Positions 1 to 7,877 of a DNA stretch of 32,598 nt are shown one piece after another (position 1 is the stretch's first letter; each line of letters starts with the position of its first letter). The stretch spans positions 1 through 32,598 of the forward strand of contig NZ_CP016085.2 in NCBI RefSeq assembly GCF_001676785.2, written 5' to 3'. Source of the stretch: Brachyspira hyodysenteriae ATCC 27164. Lineage in GTDB: Bacteria > Spirochaetota > Brachyspiria > Brachyspirales > Brachyspiraceae. The position numbers and the translations under genes were made by a program. The notes below the pieces were generated by a model, which worked only from the letters and a program-made list of their open reading frames with translations, made no database searches and was not told the DNA's origin.

Positions 1-421
1 TTATACCTTTACTTATAGCAACACTTGCTGTAGAATGTGTTGGTTCTATTCCAATACATGGAATATCTTTCATTTTAAAATATTGCAATAAATATCCATC
101 ATTACTAGCTATTTCTGTAACCAATGATTTATTGGTTAATCCTAATCTTGGTATAATATCATCAACATATGTTTTAGCATGTTCTAACCATGTCTTAGAA
201 TATGAACTAAAATATGCATAATTAGAATTAAAAATTTCATTACTCTTTTTATATTCATCTATTTGAACTAAAAAACATTTATCACATACATATATTTTTA
301 ATGGATATAACACTTCTGGTTCATTTAATTCTTTATCTATTAAGAATGAATTAGATGGAGGAGAATTATATAAGTTTATAAACTCATATTTTAATTCATT
401 ATTACAATGTCTACATTTCAT
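1..421 (-). CDS. Sugar C-methyltransferase-type SAM enzyme, N-terminal part (gene continues across the window junction)
   Basis: Residues 1-140 of a class I SAM-dependent methyltransferase of the NovU/TylC3-like sugar C-methyltransferase type. The N-terminus has a zinc-binding module with two CxxC pairs (CRHC near residue 3, CDKC near residue 46). These are followed by the SAM-binding stretch TEIASNDGYLLQYF and the acidic IGIEP strand end. The ATG at 421 follows AGGA with 8-nt spacing and lies 3 nt after the stop of the RmlC-like gene, so the two are probably translationally coupled. The reading frame is open to base 1. Base 1 plus bases 32598-32597 form the next codon (Asn), and the protein continues at 31805-32598, giving 404 residues in all, the usual family length. 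Likely role: methylation of a keto-sugar nucleotide, possibly CDP-linked because rfbF lies upstream. The exact substrate is an inference. Confidence 0.88.
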   Translation of the reverse strand, partial: MKCRHCNNELKYEFINLYNSPPSNSFLIDKELNEPEVLYPLKIYVCDKCFLVQIDEYKKSNEIFNSNYAYFSSYSKTWLEHAKTYVDDIIPRLGLTNKSLVTEIASNDGYLLQYFKMKDIPCIGIEPTHSTASVAISKGI

Positions 422-424
422 ATA

Positions 425-964
425 TTAAATCCTACTATTAAAATTAGGCATATTTTTATCTTTTTCACTTATGGTAATATTATATTTAAAAGGCCAACTT
501 ATATTAAAAAATGGATCTTCCCAATTAAATCCTATAGAGGCTTCTGGTACAAAAGAAGTATCCATAAAATAACAAACTATAGTATTATCTTCTAAAGTTT
601 GAAATCCATGAGCTAAATATGGTGAAATATATATCATTTTTCCATCATTTTCATATAATTCTATATTAAATTTTTCTCCAAAAGTAGGAGAATCCTTCCT
701 AATATCTGCTATAACATCAAATATTTTACCTTTTATACATCTTACTAATTTTATTTCACCATATGGATAATTTTGATAATGCATACCTCTTACTGTATAT
801 TTTTTATTATTATAACTAATACTAGATTGCTTAATGTTAAAATCTAAATGATACTTTTTTAAAGTATCATTACAAAATATTCTTAAAAAATAACCTCTTT
901 CATCTTCAAAAGAATTATTTTTTAATAAATACAATCCTTCTATATTTGTTTTTTCTATAGTCAT
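425..964 (-). CDS. RmlC-like nucleotide-sugar 3(,5)-epimerase
   Basis: A 179-residue cupin protein of the dTDP-4-dehydrorhamnose 3,5-epimerase family. It is clearly diverged from the second RmlC in the window (14708-15286). Family signatures are VRGMHYQ with the catalytic His, the LVRCIKGKIFDVIADIR strand, DSPTFGEKF, and a C-terminal NWEDPFFNISWP. Where RmlC has a Tyr-rich KCSDFYHPEEE segment, this protein has YFMDTSFVPEAS, with Phe in place of one Tyr, so it may be a 3-epimerase or act on another sugar. I place the start at the ATG at 964 because AAGGAA lies about 8 nt upstream. The longer frame to 997 would overlap the upstream gene and has no good ribosome site. It sits between a radical SAM gene and the C-methyltransferase in the rfbF operon, so a CDP-4-keto-sugar is the likely substrate (inference). 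Confidence 0.85.
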   Translation of the reverse strand: MTIEKTNIEGLYLLKNNSFEDERGYFLRIFCNDTLKKYHLDFNIKQSSISYNNKKYTVRGMHYQNYPYGEIKLVRCIKGKIFDVIADIRKDSPTFGEKFNIELYENDGKMIYISPYLAHGFQTLEDNTIVCYFMDTSFVPEASIGFNWEDPFFNISWPFKYNITISEKDKNMPNFNSRI

Positions 965-984
965 AATATTAATTTCCTTCAGAT

Positions 985-2088
985 TTATTTTTCCCACTCA
1001 GGAGCAAATTGCTGATTTATTTGTATAAAAGATAATTCATTATTCCAATTAGCATGAGAAGATTGAAAACATCTTTTACATTCATCACACATATTATCTT
1101 GGTCATTAACATTTTTTCTAAACTCTTGGAATTCTTTTCCATTCCACATATCATCAAAATTATCATAATTTTCAAAGTTTAAAAATTTAACCGCAGTAGA
1201 TTGACAAGGACGTACCCAACCATCAGAGGCTAAGAAAAAATCTCTCCAAGCTACAAAACAGTCTTTATGATATTTATTTTCTGCTATATCTTCACCCTGA
1301 ATGTAAGGAAGTTTTAATTTAATATTTAATTTTTTAGCTAATTCTTCAGATTCATTAAATATTTTTATTACTTTATCCTGCTTGTTATATAAAGTTTCAT
1401 TTAATAAATTATTTGTAAAAACAGTTAAATACACGCCTTTAACTTCTTCAAGTCCTATATCTGAAGTTAATTCTATTAATTGAGGTAATTCTTCTATATT
1501 CGAATCCATTAATGCCATAACAAAATTCATATAAGGATAATTTACACCTCTGTTTTTTCTTTCTTTAACTATATCTCTTATATTTTTTACTATAAGATTA
1601 AAATTACCCCCAAATCTTATTCTATCATTAGTTTCTGCTTTTGCTCCATCTAAACTAATTGCCATAATATCAACTTGATAATCAAATAAGGCATTTTTTA
1701 TTTTGTCTAATCTCATACCATTAGTAACAAAATATTTTCTTACAGGAAAATTATTTAAATATTCTAATATTTCTATGAAATTTGGATGCATAGTAGGTTC
1801 TCCCCATCCAAAAAGAGTAACCTCTTCTATTGTGTCCAATAATTTTTCCATTTTTTTTAAATAATCTAATTTAAAAACTGTTGGTGCAAACTCAGCTTCA
1901 TCTCGTCCGCACATTATACATCTCAAATTACAGGCATTTGTAAGTTCCAAAACTAATCTTTGAGGATAAGATTTAAGTATTATAGCTTTTTTATCCATTT
2001 CTTCTTTATTAAGTTTTGTATTATTTATTTGTTTTTCTGTAAGTGTTCTAGTTTGTAATAGTTCTTTAGTTTTTGATCTTAAAATCAT
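985..2088 (-). CDS. Radical SAM/SPASM-domain protein
   Basis: A 367-residue radical SAM enzyme. The iron-sulfur motif CNLRCIMC (CxxxCxxC) lies near residue 53, after the strand LVLELTNA. LFGWGEPTMHP is the family's GGEP-type SAM-binding motif. The C-terminal 90 residues form a SPASM/twitch-type region with further cysteines: CFVAWRDF, RPCQST and CDECKRC. The start is ATG 2088 with AAGGA upstream. It lies 18 nt downstream of rfbF and 20 nt upstream of the RmlC-like gene, so it belongs to the same operon. Radical SAM proteins of this kind recur in polysaccharide clusters, but their reactions are mostly unknown. A modification of the sugar made by the rfbF branch is possible. I cannot name the substrate. 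A second, distantly similar radical SAM gene lies at 26535-27564. Confidence 0.85.
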   Translation of the reverse strand: MILRSKTKELLQTRTLTEKQINNTKLNKEEMDKKAIILKSYPQRLVLELTNACNLRCIMCGRDEAEFAPTVFKLDYLKKMEKLLDTIEEVTLFGWGEPTMHPNFIEILEYLNNFPVRKYFVTNGMRLDKIKNALFDYQVDIMAISLDGAKAETNDRIRFGGNFNLIVKNIRDIVKERKNRGVNYPYMNFVMALMDSNIEELPQLIELTSDIGLEEVKGVYLTVFTNNLLNETLYNKQDKVIKIFNESEELAKKLNIKLKLPYIQGEDIAENKYHKDCFVAWRDFFLASDGWVRPCQSTAVKFLNFENYDNFDDMWNGKEFQEFRKNVNDQDNMCDECKRCFQSSHANWNNELSFIQINQQFAPEWEK

Positions 2089-2106
2089 TTTATATCCTTT
2101 TAATTA

Positions 2107-2892
2107 TTACCATACTTTCCATGGAGCATTTCCTTTAGACCATATTTCTTCTAATAAATATTTATCTCTTTGTGTATCCATGCATTGCCAAAATCCATCA
2201 TGTTTAAAAGCCATAAGTTCTTTATCTTTGGCTAAATTTCTTAAAGGTTCTTTTTCAAAAATAGTTGAATCATCATTTAAATAATTAAATATTTTTTTAT
2301 TTAAAATAAAAAAACCGCCGTTAATGTATGCATTATCTCCTCTTGGTTTTTCTATAAAATTTGTTATCATATCATCTTTATTGATACTTATAGCTCCCCA
2401 TCTAGCTGGAGGAAATACAGCTCCCATTGTAGCTATTTTACCATGTTTTTTATGAAATTCTAATTCTTTTAATATGTCAATATTAGATACTCCATCACCA
2501 TAAGTAAGAAAAAAACTTTCTTCATCTTTTAATAAATGCTCGGCTCTTTTTATTCTTCCTCCTGTCATAGAATTTTCTCCAGTATCTATTAAATCTATAC
2601 TCCAATTTTCCATATCAGCATGATTTTTCTTTTCCAAAAAACTTGAAGTGTTTTTTGAAAAATCTATTTTCATATCATATAAATGCATCCTATAATTATT
2701 GAAGAACTCTTTTATCATATAGCCTTTATATCCTAGTAATACAACAAAATCATTTATTCCAAAATGAGAATAGTATTTCATTATATGCCATATAATAGGA
2801 CGACCTCCAATTTCTACTAGGGGTTTAGGTCTTACTATTGTCTCTTCACCTAACCTTGTTCCAAGTCCACCAGCTAAAATTACTAATTTCAT
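2107..2892 (-). CDS. rfbF: Glucose-1-phosphate cytidylyltransferase
   Basis: A 261-residue nucleotidyltransferase that makes CDP-glucose from CTP and glucose-1-phosphate, the first step to CDP-linked deoxysugars. Evidence is the N-terminal signature ILAGGLGTRLGEET followed by RPKPLVEIGGRPI, the WSIDLIDTGENSMTGGRIKR segment typical of RfbF, the metal-binding TYGDGVSNID, FIEKP, and the C-terminal FWQCMDTQRDKYLLE. These distinguish it from the RmlA thymidylyltransferase at 12960-13823. Length matches the family (about 257). The ATG at 2892 has AAAGG six nt upstream. It follows the partition genes directly (9 nt after the ribbon-helix-helix gene) and heads the run of sugar genes that crosses the window junction. 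Its usual partner, CDP-glucose 4,6-dehydratase (RfbG), is not encoded in this window. Confidence 0.93.
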   Translation of the reverse strand: MKLVILAGGLGTRLGEETIVRPKPLVEIGGRPIIWHIMKYYSHFGINDFVVLLGYKGYMIKEFFNNYRMHLYDMKIDFSKNTSSFLEKKNHADMENWSIDLIDTGENSMTGGRIKRAEHLLKDEESFFLTYGDGVSNIDILKELEFHKKHGKIATMGAVFPPARWGAISINKDDMITNFIEKPRGDNAYINGGFFILNKKIFNYLNDDSTIFEKEPLRNLAKDKELMAFKHDGFWQCMDTQRDKYLLEEIWSKGNAPWKVW

Positions 2893-2901
2893 AAAAAACC
2901 T

Positions 2902-3138
2902 TTAAATTAAATTATTTTCTTTCATATATTCAAAAATTATTTGTCTTATACCACTAGATAAGGCTAATCCTTTTTCATTTTTAAAATGATTTTCTAGTAT
3001 TTTTTTGTGATCTTCATTTATTTTTATTACAATAGTGCTTTCTAATTTCTTATTATTAGATATTTTATCACTGTCCTTAAATAAATTTGAATTTTGTACT
3101 TGTTCTAATAAAGTATTATTACTTTTATTTATAGGCAT
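2902..3138 (-). CDS. Small ribbon-helix-helix protein, probable ParA partner
   Basis: A 78-residue protein with a polar, probably disordered N-terminus (residues 1-32) and a C-terminal domain. In the latter, a short strand (ESTIVIKI) is followed by two helices with a GLALSSGIRQIIFEYMKE segment, the layout of ribbon-helix-helix DNA-binding proteins such as ParG/Omega-type centromere binders. The ATG at 3138 is preceded by AGGAG, which lies inside the last codons of parA. The two genes are one nt apart, so translational coupling is very likely. By position and size I infer the centromere-binding, autoregulatory partner of the ParA ATPase. There is no sequence-level proof of this role, and an antitoxin or other transcription factor cannot be excluded, though no toxin gene is adjacent. 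Confidence 0.7.
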   Translation of the reverse strand: MPINKSNNTLLEQVQNSNLFKDSDKISNNKKLESTIVIKINEDHKKILENHFKNEKGLALSSGIRQIIFEYMKENNLI

Positions 3139-3139
3139 A

Positions 3140-3883
3140 TTATGCTCCTATTATATCATTTGCTATTTTATTTAATTCTTCTATTGTAGTGCTTTTAGGA
3201 TAGTATTCATAAATTGTTTGATTGTATTTTTGGCTGTCAGCTATTTTTCTGTCCTGTCCTACTTTGTATATATTGTATTTTTTTAAATCTTGAAGAATGT
3301 TTAAATATTGTTTATGTGTTTCAAATGATTTATTAATTAAATTTATTATAATTTTATTATATTTTATATTTTTTCTATAAGACTTATTTATTTTTTGAAG
3401 TTCATTATAAAATAATTCGATACCATCAAAAGAAAAGTATTCAGGTGTTATTGGTGTAATAACTTCATTTATTGCTAGAAGTATACATCTTTCTAATTGA
3501 CTTATAGAAGGACTTAAATCATATATTGCATATTCAAATCCTAGTTTTTGTAATTCTGTGTTTAAATCTTCAAATATAAAAGGCTCTTGAAAAAGTTTTG
3601 TTTCAGCATAATTTTTTAATAAACTATCTTTTGATTTTGTAGGTATAATATATAAATTGTCTTTTATTTTTTTTATAGCATTTCCTAAAGGTATTCCTTG
3701 CAGACAGTCTGCTAATTCGTAATCAGCTTTCTCTTTTAAAAACCAATTACTTGTATTTGCTTGTATATCACAGTCTATTATTATAGTTTTTGCTGTTTGG
3801 CTTATTTTATATGCTATATTTCCTGAAAGTGTAGTTTTTCCTACTCCTCCTTTTAATATATGAAAAGCTATAGATTTTAACAT
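3140..3883 (-). CDS. parA: ParA-family partition ATPase
   Basis: A 247-residue Walker-type ParA/Soj ATPase that segregates plasmid copies. The deviant Walker A motif KGGVGKTTLSGNIAY starts near residue 12. Switch I is IIIDCDIQANTSNWF, and the Walker B-like segment YAIYDLSPSI with ITPITPEYFSFDGI follows. The protein lacks an N-terminal helix-turn-helix, so it is a short type Ib-like ParA, which fits pairing with a small ribbon-helix-helix partner. The start is ATG 3883 with AAGGA nine nt upstream. The gene begins about 160 nt from the iteron array, so its promoter lies in the AT-rich stretch between them and may be controlled by its partner. Confidence 0.93.
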   Translation of the reverse strand: MLKSIAFHILKGGVGKTTLSGNIAYKISQTAKTIIIDCDIQANTSNWFLKEKADYELADCLQGIPLGNAIKKIKDNLYIIPTKSKDSLLKNYAETKLFQEPFIFEDLNTELQKLGFEYAIYDLSPSISQLERCILLAINEVITPITPEYFSFDGIELFYNELQKINKSYRKNIKYNKIIINLINKSFETHKQYLNILQDLKKYNIYKVGQDRKIADSQKYNQTIYEYYPKSTTIEELNKIANDIIGA

Positions 3884-4044
3884 GTCTTCCTTAAATTAAA
3901 AAAGTATTAGTTTATTATATATTTTTAATATAATATATAATATATATAATATAATGTTATATATTTTTAATCAATACTTATTATAAATTTGTTTTAAATT
4001 TTTAATAAATGTTAAATTTAAATAAATTTATAATAAATAGGGAA

Positions 4045-4172
4045 ACCTTACAAAATGGATTACTGATTCAATATAACGTTACAAAATAGACTACTAAACG
4101 TTTCAAAACAAACTATAAAACGTTACAAAATAAACTACAAATTCTTTATAACGTTACAAAATAAACTACTAA
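4045..4172. repeat. Iteron array, five copies, consensus ACGTTACAAAATAAACTACTAA
   Basis: Five imperfect direct repeats share the core CGTTACAAAATAAACTACT. Their equivalent C bases are at 4046, 4077, 4099, 4121 and 4152, so the spacings are 31, 22, 22 and 31 bp. Copies 1 and 3 are the most diverged (CCTTACAAAATGGATTACT and CGTTTCAAAACAAACTATA). The last two are nearly identical. 22 and 31 bp are close to two and three helical turns, so all copies would face the same side of the DNA, as expected for binding sites of a plasmid initiator. The array lies just downstream of the probable rep gene. Confidence 0.88.
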
Positions 4173-4274
4173 TTTATGAAATTAATGATTAATGCACAGA
4201 TCGATTTTAAGACTATCTTTTTTAATTTTAGGTATAAATACTAGTGTATTTTATTATGATTTTTTATATTGTAT

Positions 4275-4301
4275 AACTATATTATACAATATAATATAGT
4301 T
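4275..4301. repeat. Inverted repeat, 12-bp arms, 3-nt loop
   Basis: AACTATATTATA at 4275-4286 pairs perfectly with TATAATATAGTT at 4290-4301, leaving the 3-nt loop CAA. It lies between the rep stop codon (4352) and the iterons. There is no T-run after it on either strand, so it does not look like a standard terminator. A protein-binding operator or a weak hairpin at the end of the rep transcript are possible. Confidence 0.5.
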
Positions 4302-4351
4302 AATATATATTATATAATAAATGTATTACTTTTTATATATAATATAATACT

Positions 4352-5362
4352 TTAATTTATCAATTCAAAGTTAGGTATATTGGTTTTTTCTCTGTGAAGC
4401 GATACTATAATGCTGTCGCTTTTTATTTTTAAAGCATAAGGTAAAACATTGATTTTATCTATTAATCCGTCTTTAGCCATTTGATTAAATAATTCTAAAC
4501 CTTTCTTTATGAAATTATAAGCTTTACTTTTATCTTTTAGAAATATACTATCCCCTTTTAATTGAGTGTTTTGTCTGAAACATTTTTTTATAATATCTTT
4601 AAAATCATATTCTATTTCATGACTTCTTCCATTATCATGAAGACATAAATATAAAAATAACTGCCTATAATTAATAGATTTTCCAAAATTACCATATTTA
4701 GTAAATTTAGGATTATCTTTATATCTATTAATGCTATGCACTATTTTTGCCTGCAATTGTGAAGGGATTCTTATATATCCTTCAGTTCCCTTACTTCCAA
4801 ATAAACAATTCCAAATAGGCTTCAAAAACTCTATAGCATAATAATAAACTTCTCCATTTATATTTTTCAAGTTCTGTATTTGACTATTCATATCTTTATT
4901 AATTATGCTGAACCTTATGGCATCTGTATGTATTGAATGTTTGGCATCCAATGGGTATATTTTAGGTTTAACAGGCATTCCATCTTTATCTATTTTATTA
5001 AGAGTCCTATAAACATCTACTTCAAGTATTTTTCTTTGTTCCTGAAATTCCCCCAAAGTTGCATTGAAAAAGCTTTCTTTTGAAGTATATATTAAATAAT
5101 GAGTTTCTAAATTATTATTAGCCCTATGTATGTATTTATCATTTTTATAAAAAGTACACATATAATTAATAAAATCTATAACATAAGGATAAGCACCGTT
5201 TAAATTGAAATATTCATCCTTCAAAATACCTAATTTTTTTTCTATTTCTAATCTTTGCATTTCTGAAAGATCATATTTAGTAAAAGTTTCAGCTTTTGCA
5301 ATTAATCTAGGAGCATTAATAGGGCTATTAATAAATTTCTTTTTTGATATATTTTTATTCAT
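4352..5362 (-). CDS. Probable plasmid replication initiator protein
   Basis: A 336-residue basic protein that I do not recognise as a named Rep family. The call rests mainly on context: it is encoded directly beside the five-copy iteron array and upstream of parA, and downstream of plasmid-encoded helicase and primase genes. Visible features are a lysine-rich N-terminus, a middle section with alternating helices and strands (residues 150-260, including EGYIRIPSQLQAKIV and NYRQLFLYLCLHDNGR) that could be a winged-helix DNA-binding unit, and a C-terminal lysine-rich KKGLELF/KIKSDSI stretch. Length is typical of iteron-type initiators (about 300-350). The ATG at 5362 has AAAGG eight nt upstream. 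A structural model should show tandem winged helices if the call is right. Confidence 0.6.
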   Translation of the reverse strand: MNKNISKKKFINSPINAPRLIAKAETFTKYDLSEMQRLEIEKKLGILKDEYFNLNGAYPYVIDFINYMCTFYKNDKYIHRANNNLETHYLIYTSKESFFNATLGEFQEQRKILEVDVYRTLNKIDKDGMPVKPKIYPLDAKHSIHTDAIRFSIINKDMNSQIQNLKNINGEVYYYAIEFLKPIWNCLFGSKGTEGYIRIPSQLQAKIVHSINRYKDNPKFTKYGNFGKSINYRQLFLYLCLHDNGRSHEIEYDFKDIIKKCFRQNTQLKGDSIFLKDKSKAYNFIKKGLELFNQMAKDGLIDKINVLPYALKIKSDSIIVSLHREKTNIPNFELIN

Positions 5363-5445
5363 AATAAGTGCCTTTTACCTTATTAATAATATATCAAAAA
5401 AAATAATTTTTGTCAAAATGAAATGCTGTATATATAATATATTAC

Positions 5446-5523
5446 AATATTATACTTTATTGTATTAATATTATATAATATATATAAAAAGTATAATATT
5501 GTTATAATAATATTATACTTTAT
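5446..5523. repeat. AT-rich direct and inverted repeats upstream of rep
   Basis: AATATTATACTTTAT occurs at 5446-5460 and again at 5509-5523. AAGTATAATATT (5489-5500) forms a perfect 12-bp inverted repeat with AATATTATACTT (5509-5520) around an 8-nt centre. The 160-nt gap between the helicase stop (5523) and the rep start (5362) therefore holds a palindrome about 130 nt upstream of rep. It could be an operator for rep or a weak hairpin ending helicase transcription. There is no G+C-rich stem. Confidence 0.45.
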
Positions 5524-6617
5524 TAAAATATGAAATTATCAATACTCTCTTCGCTGTAAGATTCTTCTATATAATTATTATCAATATTTTCTTCTTTATT
5601 TTGAATAAAAGAAGATGCATGATAAATATTAAATTTGCTGAATCTGTATTCATTTCTTAAACTGGTAAATATTTTATTTTTTTCACCGTCTTTGTTTTTT
5701 ACAATATATAATTTAGTATTATAGCTTTCCTGATTATTAATGCTTTCTAAATTTATACATAAATCAGATATATTTTCTATTTCGCTTGTCTCTCTATATC
5801 TTATTAATGTATTAATATTAGTTTCTTTTGATCTGTTAAATTGGCTTAAAAGTATCATCATACAATTTAATTTTTTTTGTATATCTTTTAAATATGAACA
5901 AACTTTATTTAATCCCTCACGTAAATTACTGCTGTCATGATCTATAATTTGTAAATAATCTATGACTACAATGATTCTAGGTTCTTTAATATTTAATTTG
6001 CTTGAAGCATTTTGTTTTAATTTAAGCAATTGATTATGTAGATTATATATATTTAATTTTTCAAATATAGCAATACGGCTGCTAAATAATATACTTAGAA
6101 GATCATTTTTATGTTTATTAATTAATTTTATAAAATCAGTATTATTTTTCTTTTTATTATTAGATATTAATTGTAATATCATTTTTTTTGTTAAAAATGC
6201 TTTACTATCATCTAAAGAATAGAAAGCAAGTATAGTATTATCATTTTTTTGAAGTATTTCTAAAGCAAGCTGACTTACAAAAGATGTTTTTCCTACAGAA
6301 CTTTCAGCTCCTATTGTAATTAAATAGTCTTTTAAAAAGTCTTTTAATACTTCAAATGAGGTATCTTCTAAATTATATGGTTTTGTATTTACTATTGTAT
6401 TTATTAAATATTCTATTGTGTTATCATTTAATATATTTTCTTCTATATTTAGATTATCTTCATTTAGAATACTGAATTCTTTTAAAATATTTTTTATTTC
6501 AAGTATAGAATTATCTATATTACTTTTATTTATTTCATTTAATTTTTCTCTAAGCGAATTAATAAGTTCATTTTTTAAATAATCTTCTTTATCTACAATT
6601 AAGTCTTTGTCAATCAA
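5523..6617 (-). CDS. DnaB-type replicative helicase, short form
   Basis: A 364-residue RecA-fold helicase related to the C-terminal domain of DnaB. Walker A is GAESSVGKTSF near residue 98 and Walker B is IVVIDYLQII near residue 218. LSQFNRS corresponds to the DnaB sensor segment LSQLNR. Residues 1-85 are charged and helical and do not look like the normal DnaB N-terminal domain. The protein is about 90 residues shorter than chromosomal DnaB. The start is TTG at 6617: GGAG lies 7 nt upstream, and TTGA overlaps the stop of the primase gene. The next in-frame Met is far inside the ATPase fold, so TTG is the only sensible start. It probably unwinds the plasmid origin together with the adjacent primase and Rep. 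Confidence 0.88.
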   Translation of the reverse strand: MIDKDLIVDKEDYLKNELINSLREKLNEINKSNIDNSILEIKNILKEFSILNEDNLNIEENILNDNTIEYLINTIVNTKPYNLEDTSFEVLKDFLKDYLITIGAESSVGKTSFVSQLALEILQKNDNTILAFYSLDDSKAFLTKKMILQLISNNKKKNNTDFIKLINKHKNDLLSILFSSRIAIFEKLNIYNLHNQLLKLKQNASSKLNIKEPRIIVVIDYLQIIDHDSSNLREGLNKVCSYLKDIQKKLNCMMILLSQFNRSKETNINTLIRYRETSEIENISDLCINLESINNQESYNTKLYIVKNKDGEKNKIFTSLRNEYRFSKFNIYHASSFIQNKEENIDNNYIEESYSEESIDNFIF

Positions 6618-7825
6618 ATTAATTCTCCGTATTTTTTTATATATTCTTCTTCAGTTAATTTTTTTTTATCTTCTGTAAGTAAATATAAAGTTCTTTCAAA
6701 ATCATTTGATTTTTTTATATATTTTAATTCATTTTTTGTAAAAATGTAATAGTCTAAAATACAGATTTTATCATTTTTTAATTCTAAGTATTTGTATTCT
6801 ATATTATTAATATTGAATTTTTTGACTTGAGATTTTATTAATAATTCATTAATGTCTTTTACTTCTTTATCATCAGAAAAATTACTTATTAAAAATGTTC
6901 CTTTATAATTATTGAAATTATATATATCTTTAATTAATTTTTTTCCTGCTTTATCATTGTCTGAAAAGCTGTATATATTATATTTTTCTAAAATAGGGTA
7001 ATCTCTTAATATATTAATTTTTGTAGCTCCGGATAAAGCAATAGCATTGTATCCTAAACGTTCTAATGATAGGCAGTCTATAACACCTTCGCATATAATA
7101 ATATCTTTTATATCTCCAATCTTGTCTATATTATAAATAGAATCATTAGCATTTTTATTAAATAAATATTTAGGTTTTATATCTTCATCTATAGTTCTGC
7201 CTTGAATAGAATTGATAGTTTCACCATCTATATTAAAATATGGTATAATAAGCCTATGTTTATAATGGAATAAATATAAATTATTATATTCTTTGCTTTT
7301 TGATATTATTCCGCTGTTTATTAAATCTTTTTCATTATATACTTCTAATAATTTTTTTATTATTAAGAATTGTTCTTTTTTATCTTTAGGTATATTTTTT
7401 ATTTTATGTTCTATTACTTGATTTTTAGTTATGCATCTTTTTTCTAAATATTGAAAAGCTTCTTCATTATTAAGTAAATCTACAAAAGTTTTATATATAT
7501 TAGAATAATCGATCTTAAATTTATCATTTGTGATTTCTTTTTTTATATTTGATTTATTTATATATTGATAATTATTTCCTGTTATAAAATTAATAGCTTC
7601 ATTAAAGCTGCAATGTAAAACTTCTTGAACTAATTTTATATTATCTCCGCTAGCTCCGCAGCTGAAGCAATGATAATAATTATCTTTTATATTAAAAGAT
7701 AGGCTAGGATTTGTATCATTATGAAAAGGACATATTGCTTTATTATTTCTATCTATTTCAAAACCAAGACGTTTTGCTATATCAATTATAGAATAATATC
7801 TTTTTATATCATCTATTTTATTCAT
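6614..7825 (-). CDS. DnaG-type DNA primase, short form
   Basis: A 403-residue primase. The CHC2 zinc-binding domain occupies roughly residues 30-60 (CPFH then CFSCG, after SIIDIAKRLGF). The catalytic core follows, with a TOPRIM domain around residues 240-300: the Glu-bearing IICEGVIDCLSLERLGYNAIALSG and the acidic SFSDNDKAGKK. It lacks most of the C-terminal helicase-interaction domain of chromosomal DnaG (about 600 residues). The gene overlaps the helicase start by four nt, so primase and helicase are made together, as in phage and plasmid replication modules. The ATG at 7825 has only a weak ribosome site (AAGTC about 10 nt upstream). Confidence 0.92.
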   Translation of the reverse strand: MNKIDDIKRYYSIIDIAKRLGFEIDRNNKAICPFHNDTNPSLSFNIKDNYYHCFSCGASGDNIKLVQEVLHCSFNEAINFITGNNYQYINKSNIKKEITNDKFKIDYSNIYKTFVDLLNNEEAFQYLEKRCITKNQVIEHKIKNIPKDKKEQFLIIKKLLEVYNEKDLINSGIISKSKEYNNLYLFHYKHRLIIPYFNIDGETINSIQGRTIDEDIKPKYLFNKNANDSIYNIDKIGDIKDIIICEGVIDCLSLERLGYNAIALSGATKINILRDYPILEKYNIYSFSDNDKAGKKLIKDIYNFNNYKGTFLISNFSDDKEVKDINELLIKSQVKKFNINNIEYKYLELKNDKICILDYYIFTKNELKYIKKSNDFERTLYLLTEDKKKLTEEEYIKKYGELI

Positions 7826-7877
7826 TTAATTTGACTTTTTATTTTTATTTATCGATATTTTTATGATATTATATATA

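Larger units (their letters stand above)
3884..4351. other. Probable replication origin region (oriV)
   Basis: A 468-nt non-coding stretch between the 3' end of the probable rep gene and parA. It contains the five-copy iteron array (4045-4172), very AT-rich tracts on both sides (3900-4040 and 4260-4345) suitable for strand opening, and a 12-bp inverted repeat at 4275-4301. No open frame with coding character was seen. The promoter for parA must also lie here. Assignment as the origin rests on the iterons, the AT-richness and the neighbouring rep, primase and helicase genes. I found no convincing DnaA box by eye. Confidence 0.75.

Noticed and set aside
1-421. Truncated methyltransferase genes at both window ends
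   Set aside because: The two parts join in frame into one full-length protein, so they are one gene cut by linearisation and not two fragments.
4275-4301. Terminator for rep
   Set aside because: The stem is entirely A+T except one pair, and no T-run follows on either strand.
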